A DNA stretch of 64,000 bases, taken from the NCBI GenBank assembly GCA_016271365.2, contig CM057456.1:883806001-883870000 (forward strand), written 5' to 3'. Below, piece by piece: positions 20,083 through 30,717 of the stretch. Within the stretch, counting starts at the first letter, position 1. The number at the start of each line of letters is the position of its first letter. The notes beneath the pieces are model-generated. The model had not been told where the DNA came from. It did not search any database and was given only the letters and a program-made list of their open reading frames with translations. This DNA comes from Neoceratodus forsteri (Eukaryota > Chordata > Ceratodontiformes > Ceratodontidae). The position numbers were made by a program, and so were the translations under genes.

Positions 20083-21162
20083 GTGTTATTCGGTGCCGTG
20101 TTCAGGGCAATGCCTGACTTCAGTGCCGCTCATGGGGCTGGGGTGAGTGTCAGAGTCAGTCTTGGTGCCATGTTGGGTTTGGTGGTTGGCGCACTGGGGG
20201 TTGCAGAGCCATGCTTGGGTTGCGCCGACCCAATGCCGCCTGGTGCTGGGATGGGTGTCGGCGCCAGGCATAGGGCTGTGCTTCCCTCTGGTGGTGTTGG
20301 CACACCAAAATCTCAGGGTGCCCTGCTTTGGGATCTAGGAACTGGAGGAGCTTGGGGAGTTGTCTGGCATATGACCTCAGAGCCTGCCTCTTCAGAAGTG
20401 GACTCTGGGTCTGATCTAGACTGGCTCCCAAGTTCTTCAGAATCTTTGGACCCTTCTGTTTCCAGCACCTCGGCCCCTACTCAGCCTCCCTCTGGGGGTC
20501 GGTTGTTGCCGGTGGACCTTAGGGTCAAGGGGTCTGACCAGTCAGCAGTGGTCCCTGTGACTACTGCTGTGCAACCTGGGGTCGCTGGCGCTGCTGTTCC
20601 TCCAGTTGGGGCACCCCCCTCCTTGGTGTGTTTGGACAGTCCAATTTTGAAGCAGCCTGGGGCGCACCAGGATGGGGAGGGTACGGTTCCCTGGGTGGAC
20701 TCCTCGGAGGCTGCCCGGAGTTGTCAGCTACCTAGGCTGGTGGCTATGAGGATGAGGTCCCTCTCTGATTCTGAAGGGTTGAGAGGTAGAGTTGTGGCAT
20801 GGCGCGCCCTCCCCAGAGCCCATCTGGGTTCCGGAAGGAGCCGAATTGCAGGTCCTCGCCTTTCCCTGGAGGAGTCCCCAAGAGGGACTTTAACTTCTGA
20901 GGTCAGGGGCCATCCTTCTGGACTTGCAGGGTCCCAGTTACCTCACAGGGGGATTTCTTCCTTTGGGCACAGCTCTGACTGTTTCGACCCGGTTGAACGT
21001 CTGTTAGCTGCGTGGGCCTTCAGGTCCCCCTCCCTGCGAAGGGTTTCCTGTTGGCCCCCCGCCCTGACAGAGACTGTTTTCCTGTCACCAGGAGCCTGTC
21101 CCCCGAGCCTCTGTCTCCATCCCTGGTGGTCCCAGTATTCCCGGTCCTCGCGGACCTCTTAA
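20083..21162 (+). CDS. DIRS-2 gag, middle segment (frame 1)
   Basis: Open frame of 359 codons. Landmarks: a Gly/Ala/Val-rich start matching the GC linker of DIRS-1, SSEVDSGSDLDWLPSS (acidic block), RMRSLSDSEGLRGR, and HRGISSFGHSSD. The order parallels 6724-7599. Substitutions between the two copies in the LSDSEGLRGR codons fall at third positions, evidence that this was translated after the two lineages split. It is fully open over 1.08 kb, which is notable in a window of decayed elements. The 5' limit is only the first ATG in the frame. Confidence 0.6.
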   Translation: MLFGAVFRAMPDFSAAHGAGVSVRVSLGAMLGLVVGALGVAEPCLGCADPMPPGAGMGVGARHRAVLPSGGVGTPKSQGALLWDLGTGGAWGVVWHMTSEPASSEVDSGSDLDWLPSSSESLDPSVSSTSAPTQPPSGGRLLPVDLRVKGSDQSAVVPVTTAVQPGVAGAAVPPVGAPPSLVCLDSPILKQPGAHQDGEGTVPWVDSSEAARSCQLPRLVAMRMRSLSDSEGLRGRVVAWRALPRAHLGSGRSRIAGPRLSLEESPRGTLTSEVRGHPSGLAGSQLPHRGISSFGHSSDCFDPVERLLAAWAFRSPSLRRVSCWPPALTETVFLSPGACPPSLCLHPWWSQYSRSSRTS

Positions 21163-21980
21163 CTGGGAACAGTTCAGAGGTTCTGCTGCACATTTTCCCA
21201 CCAACCTCCATACCCTGGACCAGCAGGTGTTTCACCACGCTCCCATGCAACCAGACCCTGAACCTGGGAGCTTGTCTTCATCCTCTTCTACCTCTGTGAA
21301 GGGAGAGGAACCTTCAGTCCACATCTCCCCAGCGTCTGATCTGTCCTCATATCAGTGCTTCCTTGCGAGGATGTTAGATGAGCTTCACCTTACCCCGTCC
21401 CAGTCAGCAGTCCTGAGCATGTGATACACACCTTCTTAGGTACAGTGTGGCCCAGCTGGTGGCTCCCACCTGGCCTATTCTTTTCAGGAGGCATCACATC
21501 GACTCTGGCTTTGTACCTTCTCCACCGTTCCAGCCCCTAGGGACCTACGCCAGCGGTATTGGGCTCCCCCTGGGTCTCCAGGTTCTCTGCCTCATCCTCC
21601 TTCAGGCTTGACCTCCCTGGACACCCCCTCTTGGCCTCGCACCCCTTACCGTGACCGCCCCCTGGACTCAGACTCTGCGGATTTCGATTTCTGGGGGAGA
21701 CGAGTGTTCTACTCGGCACCTATCTCCCTGTCTATCGCAGCACATCAGGCCCACTTTGCAGCCTACAACAGGTTCTTGTGGTTTAGGCTAGGTTAGCACC
21801 TAGCCTCAATGCGTGACTCAGAGGAAACCTGGCAAGCTATTGCCCTCTCTGCGCAGGGCCTGGAGCTAGCAAGGCACCAAGCAAGGGCATAGTGTGATGC
21901 CAATGAGGTGGCATCCAGAGTGGTTGGGACAGTGATCTGCCTTTGGTGGACAGCATGGCTTCACCTATCCTGGTTATCTC
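21115..21980 (+). pseudogene. DIRS-2 gag, C-terminal segment (frame 2), broken
   Basis: Frame 2 begins with LNWEQFRGSAAHFP (about 21158-21200), the counterpart of LSWEQFRGSGAAFP in DIRS-1. It continues with SDLSSYQCFLARMLDEL (about 21340-21385), a stop at 21422-21424, then in shifted frames RRYWAPPGS, DFWGRRVFYS, HQAHFAAYNRFLW, LASMRDSEETWQAIALS, CDANEVASRVVG and AWLHLSWL near 21960. At least two stops and one frame change make this copy inactive, while the middle segment remains open. Confidence 0.72.
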
Positions 21981-22230
21981 CCCCCCTGGCCCGACATAGA
22001 GTGATTTACTCTGCATAAGAGAGAACCCATTTTTATTCCCGAAGGGTGAGATGGAGGCTTTCGGGGCACCCTCCTTCCCCCATTGGGGATCCCCGTCTCA
22101 CCCAGACCAGTCCCAGGCCTCCCTAGGCCTGTAAGGGTTCTCCCCTTCAGTGTTTCACCCACTGGAGGCTAAGGGACCTAGTCCCTTAGGGTACTTCAGA
22201 TCCCCCTTCGCAGGGCTCGGTACTCACCCA

Positions 22231-22328
22231 CTAGTGATGAATGGTGAAGACTGATATAGATAAGATATGAAAATTACATACCTACCATATTTCTTGATCT
22301 TTCTGTGTATCTTTACCATTCATCACTA
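22231..22328. repeat. DIRS-2 internal complementary region
   Basis: ACTAGTGATGAATGGTGAAG on the left and CTTTACCATTCATCACTA on the right form inverted halves around GATAAGAT/ATGAAAATTA (22259-22276). The right half is the reverse complement of 23489-23552 (TATGGTAGGTACATAATTTTCAT at the element end). The left half predicts a lost left terminus starting ATCTTATCTATATCAG. Confidence 0.82.
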
Positions 22329-22975
22329 AATCCCACCTTCCTTCCCCCTGTGGGCCTCGGTCTCTGGACTTCCTCCTCCCTAGCCCCTGTGTGTCTTCTC
22401 TTGCTTCACTCTCCTCTCCCCTGCGATTAGGTGGGAGAGGACTGTGGAGACACACGGGGGTGAATCCCTTGGGGTGGTTGTGGAGATTTGTGGGGGCCCT
22501 CTTTTTTTCTCCCTTTCTGGGAGTCTAGAAGTGGGGAGCCCCTCCCTCCTCTCCCCCACTCAAGTGTCTATTATTTAGAGACTCATTTTGAGCTCTTTCC
22601 CCCTTATGCCTTTGGCTGTTTTAAGTTTCTCATTTGGGAGGGAGGGAGGGGGAGAGCTTGAGACACACCCTCAGCCTGCACCTTCTATTCTCTGGTCTTC
22701 TAGATCTAGGCTGCTTGTAACTTCTGCTTGCCTCCTGCAGCTGAGCTCTATAGTCCAAGGCCGGACTGTAGTCTTCTAAATATGTCAGAGTGCATTTCGC
22801 TCCTGAGGGTGTGCTACTCTTCCCCCCCTTCTTACCTCGCCTCCCTTTCCTCCTCCTCCTCCTCCTCCTCCTCCTTCTCCTTCTCCTTCCAGAGACTGGG
22901 GCCCCTTCTCCCCAATTTCCTGTTTTAATCTCTCCTTCTGTCCTCTCAGTCATTTATTTCTCCTTTTAGTTTTAT
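22329..22975. other. DIRS-2 non-coding 3' region with (TCC)n
   Basis: Pyrimidine-rich. A (TCC)n tract spans about 22850-22880, followed by TTCTCC repeats. Antisense frames here are Arg-rich artefacts of the microsatellite. Confidence 0.6.
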
Positions 22976-23262
22976 TTTTTATTTTTTTATTTTATTGAAA
23001 TCTAGGACTACAAATACCTTTGAGCAGGAACTGCTCGTTTACAAAGGTTCCACGTCAAAGGAATGGGGGGTATACATACATACAAAGGTCAACATAATAA
23101 TACATAGTTACACAATAAAAAGAAGTAAGAGACTGAGGCCTAGGAAATTCCAGTAATTCAAAATGTGTCAAATGTTAGGTAGCATGACATACCAGCCAAG
23201 GGCAAACTTAGAAATAAGCACTGCAGGTGAGAGGGAAGGGGGTATGCAGGCAGGAAAGCCAT
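22976..23262 (-). mobile_element. LINE family A, copy 3, 3' tail only
   Basis: Reverse complement of the family A 3' end: TTTATTTTATTGAAATC, then CCTTTGAGCAGGAACTGCTCG, TTTACAAAGGTTCCACGT and ACATACAAAGG, parallel to 14640-14780. A few hundred bases of 3' UTR only, inserted within DIRS-2. The right edge is uncertain by some tens of bases. Confidence 0.75.
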
Positions 23263-23269
23263 TGTCGGA

Positions 23270-23552
23270 AGTTTATTATTCCTTTCCTTTTATCTAGCCC
23301 TTAGGCTCTCTTGCCTCAACCCACCCTCCCTTCCTTACATTCTCCAGCATGTCAGAACTGGGGCTGGGGCAGAGTCGACAGCAGCTAACAGCCAACTCTC
23401 AGGTGCCACGTGGAACGTCTGCGTTGACTCCGCCCATGATGGAAAAAAAAAGTCTCCTGCGGGGTTCTAGCTCTGTTGCACTATACCCACTAGTGATGAA
23501 TGGGGGAGATACACAGAAATATCAAGAATTATGGTAGGTACATAATTTTCAT
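23270..23552 (-). repeat. DIRS-2 right inverted terminal repeat
   Basis: CAGAACTGGGGCTGGGGCAG (about 23354), CTAACAGCC, CGCCCATGATGGAAAAAAAAAG and CCCACTAGTGATGAATG occupy the same order as the right repeat of DIRS-1. The outer 65 bases match the right half of the DIRS-2 internal complementary region inverted. The inner limit is uncertain. Confidence 0.7.
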
Positions 23553-23697
23553 ATGTTCCCACTTGATGGTGTTGTATTGCCCATTAGATGAAGTGCTGTG
23601 CCATCAGCTCATGACGTGCCTGTTGGCCTGCCTGTGCCAATGCGGCTTGGTCCTGGCACTGTCTGCCATGTCCATCAGGCACATTTTCCTCCTCCTC

Positions 23698-24748
23698 CTA
23701 CTCCTCCATATCCATGTCTGGTGGTGGCACATGGTTCCGTACTGCAATGTTGTGCAGTATACAGCATGCCATAAATATTTTGCATGCTGTCTCAGGACTG
23801 TACTGTAGTGCTCTTCCAGATCTGTCGAGGCAATGGAAATGCGCCTTTGGGACACCAAAGGTGTGCTCAGTGACACACCTGGTACTGCTGTGTGTGTCAT
23901 TGTACCTGGTCTCATCTGGGGTGTGTAGGTGGCATAGCGGCGTCATGACCCATGGCAGTTGTGTGTAGCCACTGTCACCTGTGGAATAATGGGACAGCAT
24001 CAGTCTGCTTGGTATGTGTTCCACATGTGGGACCATGGTCAGTAACTTTATATGGATGTGCTGCTGTGTGCCCTTTGCACATACCTAGTAGCCATCCTCC
24101 AGTGAGCTGGCCTCTCTGGAATGCCTCTTGTAGGCCGCAGTTGTGGAGGATGTACGAGTCATGTGTGGAACCAGGGTACTGGGCTACCACATTCAGTATG
24201 AGGTACTGGCTGTCACACACTACCTGCATGTTCATGGAATGGTAGCCTTTCCTGTTCGCATACACGTCCTCTTCACCCAGTGGTGCCCTTATGGTGACAT
24301 GGGTACAGTCAATGGTGCCTATCACACAGGGAAACTGTGCAATGTCATAGAATCCCTGCATCTCTGCCTGCTGTTGACGTGCATCCCACAGGAAGGTAAT
24401 GTGCTCCCCCATGCACCGCACCATTGCATCAAGGAACTGCTGTAGGCACCTGGACATTGTGAGCTGTGATATGCCTACAGTGTCACCTGTTGGTGTTGAC
24501 CTTCACCTCCACAGGGACAGGTGCCCCTATAGGTGGCACTCTAGTTCTTCTTGCAGATCATTACATATCCCTGTGATGATGGCTCTTGGCAGTCTGTAGC
24601 ATGCAATACAGTACACATTAAACAGATCCAGGAATGTCTTCCTTGCCCTGTATGCCCGTGACATGTGGCATCCACAGCTATGTGCTGTACTGGTTGCTGC
24701 CCGTTCCCCTGATTCTGGACATTGCATCACCTGTGGTGCCTGTGCCAC
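23698..24748 (-). pseudogene. HARBI1-like transposase, frameshifted
   Basis: DDE nuclease of the HARBI1/PIF family. The N-terminal part at 24748-24527 includes RKTFLDLFNVYC and YRLPRAIITGICNDL. The core at 24457-23975 has FPCVIGTIDCTHVTIRAP (first Asp), YANRKGYHSMNMQVV and PGSTHDSYIL (second Asp). The last part at 24036-23698 in another frame has STGDSGYTQLPWVMTPL, TRCVTEHTFGVPKAHF (the Glu) and ACCILHNIAV. All three catalytic residues are therefore visible, but a frame change near 24000 and stops upstream inactivate it. The enzyme would cut and paste the element. The Myb-like partner gene of these elements is not present. Confidence 0.85.
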
Positions 24749-24791
24749 CTGTCAAGTAGCAGTACACCTAGTATGGCTGCAGGTGCCAGCA

Positions 24792-24793
<2 letters not shown>

Positions 24794-24835
<42 letters not shown>
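24794..24835. repeat. (TC)n microsatellite
   Basis: About 21 uninterrupted TC dinucleotides inside the 5' region of the Harbinger element. ORFs across it are repeat artefacts. Confidence 0.95.
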
Positions 24836-24837
<2 letters not shown>

Positions 24838-25228
24838 ACAGTTGTCTCAGTTCACACTGCTGTGCAACAGTCTCTGCAGCCTGCCTGGGAGGCCTCCTTT
24901 TATACTGTGTAAGTTACACCTGCCCCCACCTGGTGAAAGTTATGCCATTTGACATTGACATAACTTGTCACTTTGAACCTTCCAGAATCACGCCATAGAG
25001 TTTCTGACTACATTTCCTGGTGTATGTCCTTTTATGTGGTGGTGAAGCTGTGGGAATGTCGCAACTGCAGCGTAATTCGATTTTGGAGTTCATGATTTAC
25101 GATATGGTGCATGTCACTTTCTAGAATCCCGCATGTTGCAACTGCATGGTGTAATTGTGAGTTGCAACATTTACTCAGTTGCAACTTACTTATGCGGTGA
25201 CGTATGTTTTCTAGAATCTGGCCCTCTG

Positions 25229-25892
25229 TTTGTAAATCTGTCTGGACATCCCTCTATAGTTTATCTGCTGCATTTGTATTTTATATAGATATGCAACAAC
25301 AACAAAAATGCAGTTCTTCATTAGAATAATGGTTACTAGCACACAGATTTGACAGGTTCTAATTTGTTGATAATAAGGGGGCCTCCCTTGGTACGGTGAG
25401 GGCTTACACTGTTTGCAGTCTTTTTCCCAGTGTTATCTGTTTGCATTAATTCCTTTGAAAAGTCTGTTCTAGTTGATTCGATACTGCAGGATCTTTCATA
25501 TTATTAGAGAATTGAAAAACAAGCCTTGATTCCTTACCTCTGCCATCTGACGAGGTGGTCAACTGTTTACTGTATTTTATTCTGGCTAAAGTCCTATCTG
25601 TGTAGACAACTGATATGTATGCTTTCATGTCAAGACAACCGGTATGACCTATAAGGATTTATTATTTCCATATTTAGAGACACTGTGTAGACAATAGTGA
25701 CTGGAGAGTTACTGCTGTCTGGAATGTTCAGGTGCCCAGGATTCTATCCAGAATACAACCGTGGGCTGCAATTTCCCCTAGTAGGGGTGTACATAACCCA
25801 TCAGTATTGAATCCCATTGACAATGTAGGAGCTAACAGAAAAGGAAATTATGGCAAGTATGAAGAAATTTCTACTAACCATAATGGCCTCGA
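25229..25892. other. AT-rich spacer before the tandem array
   Basis: No coding homology or repeat recognised in these 660 bases. Confidence 0.5.
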
Positions 25893-26510
25893 TGCACAGC
25901 AGGGAAAGGCAGCACACATACTGTATGCACCCCTTGAAAACCACCTTACCTTTATTATTGGAATACGGGAATCTAGTGGTCATCAGGGGACCCTTTGGAA
26001 ATATGAATGCTAAATTTCTGGTATATAAACCACAAAATGCCATAGTTAAGGGTACTTTTATGTGAGATGTCTTTCAAATGAAGTCACTTTCTAACAGTGA
26101 AATGGCCATATGTGGTTTCAAAGACAGCACACAGATGCACCCCTTGAAAACCACTTTACCTTTTTTGTTTGAGCCCGGGCATCTGGGAAACATCAGGGGA
26201 CACTTTGGGGAATGTGCACCCCAAGCATCTTGTTAATACACCTAGAAATGCTATAGTTATGGGTGCTTTTATGTGTGATGTCTTTCAAACTGAGGCCCTG
26301 GAAAGCAAGGAAAAAACAGCCTGCAGTTTCAAAGACAACACACAGATGCAACCCTCAAAATCCACTTTACCTTTATTATTTTGAGCCCAGGCACTGGATG
26401 ACATTGGGGACCCTTTGGTGAACATGTACCCCAAATGTTTTGTAAATATTCTAGAACATTGCATAGTAGTGGACACTTTTATGTGTGATGCATTTGAAAC
26501 TGAGGTGTCA
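25893..26510 (+). repeat. 210-bp tandem array, block A (about 3 units)
   Basis: Diverged tandem units. Each contains CTTTTATGTGTGATGTCTTT (near 26051, 26265, 26478), CAGCACACAGATGCA and TTTACCTTTATTGTTTGA-like blocks at fixed spacing of about 210-213 bases. The block ends at GAAACTGAG (26496-26504), where a SINE interrupts it. Confidence 0.88.
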
Positions 26511-26766
26511 GTGTCAGTGGCTTAGTAGGTAGCACACTCGCCTCTGAGGCTGGGAGATCAGAGTGCTGTGGGTTCAGTTCCCACATCTGGCACTTGGGTT
26601 AATATCCCAGTACTGACACTGTAGTGCAGCATGAGAGGGGTGCTGCACTTTTGAGGTGCCGTCTTTCGGATGAGATGTTAAACCGAGGTCCCATCTGCCT
26701 GGATTGGTGGTAGTTCAGGTGGATGTTAAAGATCCCATGGCACTTATCGAAAGAGTGGGGAAATTT
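26511..26766 (+). mobile_element. tRNA-derived SINE, 5' portion (head and conserved core)
   Basis: The head GTGTCAGTGGCTTAGTAGG (A box) and GGGTTCAGTTCCCAC (B box) is followed by the core TTTCGGATGAGATGTTAAAC, CCGAGGTCCCATCTGCC and GATCCCATGGCACTTA, a block I recognise from widespread vertebrate SINEs (V-SINE-like; name from memory). It breaks off at AGAGTGGGGAAATTT, where the Tx1-type LINE is inserted, and resumes at 32653. Confidence 0.85.
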
Positions 26767-26919
26767 TTATTCAATATTCAAAACAAAATCCAGATTAAAT
26801 AAACAATATCTTCATTCAATACAGAAAGTCACAAAAACAATATTCAAACACAAAGAAAAAATAAACATACAGTGTCCCATAACAAAGAATAAATCCTATA
26901 CAATTGTAACAGACATCCT

Positions 26920-29300
26920 CTATCCCACCCAATCAACATTCCTCCAGAGCTTTACTGATAAGTCTTGTCCTAAAGAACGCTTTTCATATTCATAAACAGC
27001 ATCCAATTCTTTCTGTATTTGGAAGAAAACATCCTGTTGTTGAACTACCTTACCTTTCAGAAATCTAAGACATCTTGCTTGCCAAATAGACCATTTTATA
27101 CATACCAAAATAATCTGGATTGTACTGTTAGTCCATTTTGCCCAGGTGGCCTGGATTTGCCCTAAAATAAAAACATCATAATTTATTAATACCAATAACT
27201 GCTTCCCCCATAAAATCGATAACCGTTTCCAAAAGCCCTGCATATGGGAACAATCAAAGAAAAGATGCTGCATTGTCTCCACAATCCCTGCACACATAGG
27301 CTCTCCACACCCCCTGTCCGTTATTTGCTTATGTTTCTGATTGCTCTTTACTTGTAGTTTCTGATGACCACAAAGCCAAGCAAAATCTTGCATCTTTAAA
27401 GGTATTCGAGGATTAGTCATACCTTCCAACAACAAGGAAATCTTAATAAAAGGAGGTACCATAAACACCGGGTCCTCTCGATACCATTTATCCACTATAA
27501 TTTTGTAAAACATTTTCTTCCCTTTATCCCTACACCACGCTAGTTCTATCTTCCAAGTTCTAATGTATCGGAAGAGTGGTTTGTACATAACTCGGAAGTA
27601 ATCGCTCTACAGGATGCCATCTCCCTCTCCCCCATGCTTCTAAAAAAGATCCTCCCCAAAGCTGCATGCTAATTTGCCCTATTCCCATAGTTTGCGAAAA
27701 TAAGGGAATGATAGAGCTAAAAAAGAAATTACCAAATAAATACACTATAGGATGCAACATATTCAAACCCCCTTCTTTCCGCTCTCTGTATGTATGAATC
27801 CTCTTCACTGGATTCAACCTACTGCCCCATAAAAACTGAAAAAATAAACCCAAAAGTTTGGTATGCATACTAAACGGTAGAGGAAAAATATGAGACATAT
27901 ATAAAAACATAGGAGCAATGTATGCTCTTATGAGATACACTTTCTTTTTCCTGGACATTTTCCAAGTTAACCACGTCTGTACCTTAAGCTTTGCTTTATC
28001 ATAAACATCATTCCAATTACGTATCTCAGACTCTTTTATTACCAAAAAATAGGCCCAAAATCTTTACTTGGCCTGTTGTCATCAGAATCGGAAAATCATC
28101 AATAATTTTACTATCCCTAAAGGCAAACACAACACTTTTACTGTCAATTTATCCTAATACCAGTTGTGGTATAGGCCCTCATGCAATACTGACAAAACTT
28201 TAGCCCCTGATCTAACATCTGCCACAGTAAAAATACAATCGATCGCATAAGCTGAAACTTTTTGAAAAGCAAATCCAGCCACAGATTCTATTGCCTTAAT
28301 GTCTCTCGGCCTGCTCAATCTTCCTTAACAAAGGGTCTAAACCAAAGACATATAACAAAGGGGCTCATTGGGCAACCCTGCTGGACCCCCACTTTTAAAA
28401 AAATTGGTGTCCCCAAAAAACATTCACCAGGGCATTGCTTGTAAGCCTTGTACAACACTTTCCCAAGTTCTATAAATTTCTATGAATTCCATAATGTTGT
28501 AATACACTCCAAAGATAATTCTGTTGAATAGAATCAAATGAAGTTTCCTGATCTACCGCTATTAAATATCCACTTAAACCCTTCCCTAACCCCTGCTCTA
28601 TAATTTCTCTAATGAAAGTCAGATTCTGTATTACCTTCCTTCCTGGGACTGCACAAGTTTGCTCCTGAATAATCAGCTTACTTGCTACACTGCCAGTCTT
28701 TGATTTAATATTTTAGCAAGAATCTTATAATCTGAATTAAGCAGCGTTAAAGGCCTCAATTTTTAATATCATACTGATCTCCTTTCTTATAAAGAAAAAC
28801 ATTAATCCCAATTGCATCGAGGGGCAAGCCGTCTCTCTTCCCAAATAGCATTGTACAATATTTCTAAACAAGGAACCAGAAGTTCAACAAATTGTTTATA
28901 AAATCATTGGCAATCCATCCCTTCCAGGCGTGGATTTAGAGGTCAATTGAGGATGGCCGCACAAATTTCCATTCCTGAAATAGGGCAACCAACCTGTCCT
29001 TCTCTTCCTGTTCAGTCCTGGAATATCTAGGCCAGTAAAAGGAAACTTACTTTCCTTCCTAACAGTCTGAAACTTATCTACCATATATTGCTGAACCAAA
29101 ACAAGATATCTTGGATGCTCTCTTTTACCTTACCCTGTCCATCTCTCAGACCTGTCATTAACACCTTTTGACACCTTGTCTTCCCTTCTCATAAGGGTTT
29201 ACCTCTTCTTTTGTACCTTGAGTCTTATATTTTTGTCGTGATAGCCATTACCGTGACAGAGTCTTGCAAATATTTCTTCATTTGAGATTTTATATCCTGC
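26920..29300 (-). pseudogene. Tx1-type LINE ORF2 reverse transcriptase and C-terminus
   Basis: The RT core between about 29300 and 28050 is heavily broken; the catalytic box reads AYAIDCIFTVAD near 28255-28220, so one catalytic Asp of YADD is lost. The thumb and C-terminal part are readable: WLTWKMSRKKKVYLIRAY and FFQFLWGSRLNPVKR (28045-27560). Then DRGCGEPMCAGIVETMQ and HLFFDCSHMQGFW (27588-26920), the Cys/His motif at the end of L1-group ORF2. No function remains. Confidence 0.8.
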
Positions 29301-29306
29301 AACCTT

Positions 29307-30490
29307 TTACCTTAAGGTCCCCATCTCACTTTGTGATAACGTTTGCAAATATTTTGATCGTAAGCCTAAATAAGCAATATACTTTTCCCTAGCCTGTCTC
29401 TTTGTGTATGCACCATACCATTCTTGCACATCCCTCTTTATATCTTCCCACCATTCTATCGGACTCTCATACAAATAACAAATCATCTGTCGTGCAAATA
29501 TCAATTTCCGTATAGTATGTTCTACAACTGTTTCCTGTAACTTTGAAGTATTCATTTTCCAATAACCCCTCCCAACTAACAAATTCTGCCGATTTTCCAA
29601 CTGCAAAACCACCATCAGATGGTCTGAGGTTTCCAAAGGTACTACATCCACTGACTGACATGTAATTCTTTCTGATACTAGCCAAAAATCAATTCTAGTA
29701 GACAAATGCCCCTTATGGAAGGTATGAACCGGTTCCGCTGTAAAATATTATAAACATCCTGTATGATCATTACGCTCCATAATAGCCAAGAGGGCACTGG
29801 TATCACAGAAGACTTTTTTTGTAGCTCTTCCCCAATCCCTATGGGAAAGACCACAATTAAAATCCCCCCCCCATAGAACTATCTTGGATGTATGTAAATA
29901 AGGCTCCACATACCTAAACAAAATAGACCTATCAGCTTTCAGTTGAGGAGCATATATATTTATCAACTGAAAAACCTCATTTTGTAATAATACATCCAGA
30001 ATCATAACCCTCCCGGGTACTAAATCATAAACATGCAACACCTTAACCTGACTCTTAAACAAAATGCCCACACCAGAGCACTGCTCTTCACCGACTGACC
30101 AATATGAGACACCCCACCTCCATTCCTTCTGTGCAGTTGTCACCTCAGCTAGAGAGTTCAACCGAGTATCTTGTAAAAACACCCCACCTCCAATACTGAG
30201 GCTCAAAAGGTATTGTGCCTCTTCCCATATGCTTTTATACTATTAACATTAACAGTACAAAAGGAAATAGCCATCAACAAAATGAACACAGAAACACCTG
30301 CAATCATCTTTCTTTTCCTTTTCCTCGATTTCACTTTCTCAGAAGGGCCAGGCTCAGCAACACCCTCAGCCTGAGAGGATGCCACCGAGGAAAGGTCCGA
30401 CTCACACCCATCCTCCTCCATATCATCCTCAAGCAAAGGAGCATATGAGTTCTGTACTACTACCTCCCCCAATTTTTCCGTCTGGATCAA
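29307..30490 (-). pseudogene. Tx1-type LINE ORF2 endonuclease
   Basis: The frame at 30490-30203 holds an acidic N-terminal stretch (EDDMEEDGCESD), a basic patch (KSRKRKRK) and ISFCTVNVNSIKAYGKR, the start of the EEP endonuclease. At 30206-29748: VFLQDTRLNS (Asp where Glu is usual), YWSVGEEQCSGVGILF, INIYAPQLKADR and VLWGGDFNCGLSHRD. At 29705-29307: RIDFWLVSERI, ETSDHLMVVL (the SDH motif) and the start of the linker. The frames are separated by short breaks. This endonuclease would set target choice. Confidence 0.82.
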
Positions 30491-30717
30491 GGCAGCTGAA
30501 AGTATTTTCCCGCCTTTGATCTAGTCACTCTTGGAAGCCTAGCTCAGAATGTACTGTGGGGGCATAGACACGATCTGCCACCCAAGACGCACGCCTTTCC
30601 CCCACCAGAACCATAGCCCCCTCCTCCTCTGTGACTATTGCCCCATCACTGACCCGCACCACTGTTTCACCATCACTCACTACAACCTGAGCATTCATTA
30701 CTACGGTATCGTCAGCC

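Larger units (their letters stand above)
19600..23552 (+). mobile_element. DIRS-2: second gag-only DIRS element, left end missing
   Basis: Layout: gag-like region 19600-21980, internal complementary region 22231-22328, non-coding 3' region, right inverted terminal repeat ending at 23552. The left repeat and zinc-finger start are not found before 19600, so the 5' end is lost. As in DIRS-1, only about 250-270 bases separate the AWLHL end of gag from the internal complementary region, and no pol lies between. A family A LINE tail (22976-23262, minus strand) is inserted in the 3' region. Confidence 0.75.
23553..25228 (-). mobile_element. PIF/Harbinger (HARBI1-type) DNA transposon, truncated
   Basis: Minus-strand transposase remnants plus a terminal motif at the right end: TCTAGAATCTGGCCCT at 25210-25225, which read inward is AGGGCCAGATTCTAGA, with a related TTTCTAGAATC at 25110-25121. 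No matching terminus occurs at the left; the DIRS-2 right end abuts at 23552, so the transposase-distal end is lost. The 5' region between 24750 and 25228 is non-coding and includes a (TC)n tract. Confidence 0.75.

Noticed and set aside
22630..22953. Arg-rich 107-codon minus-strand ORF
   Set aside because: Generated by the (TCC)n microsatellite read in reverse (poly-Arg). No homology elsewhere in the frame.
24663..24998. ORFs with Leu-Ser repeats
   Set aside because: Produced by the (TC)n tract inside the Harbinger element, antisense to the transposase region.
26511..26595. tRNA gene
   Set aside because: A and B boxes are present, but the sequence runs into a SINE core and carries cloverleaf mismatches, so it is a SINE promoter head.
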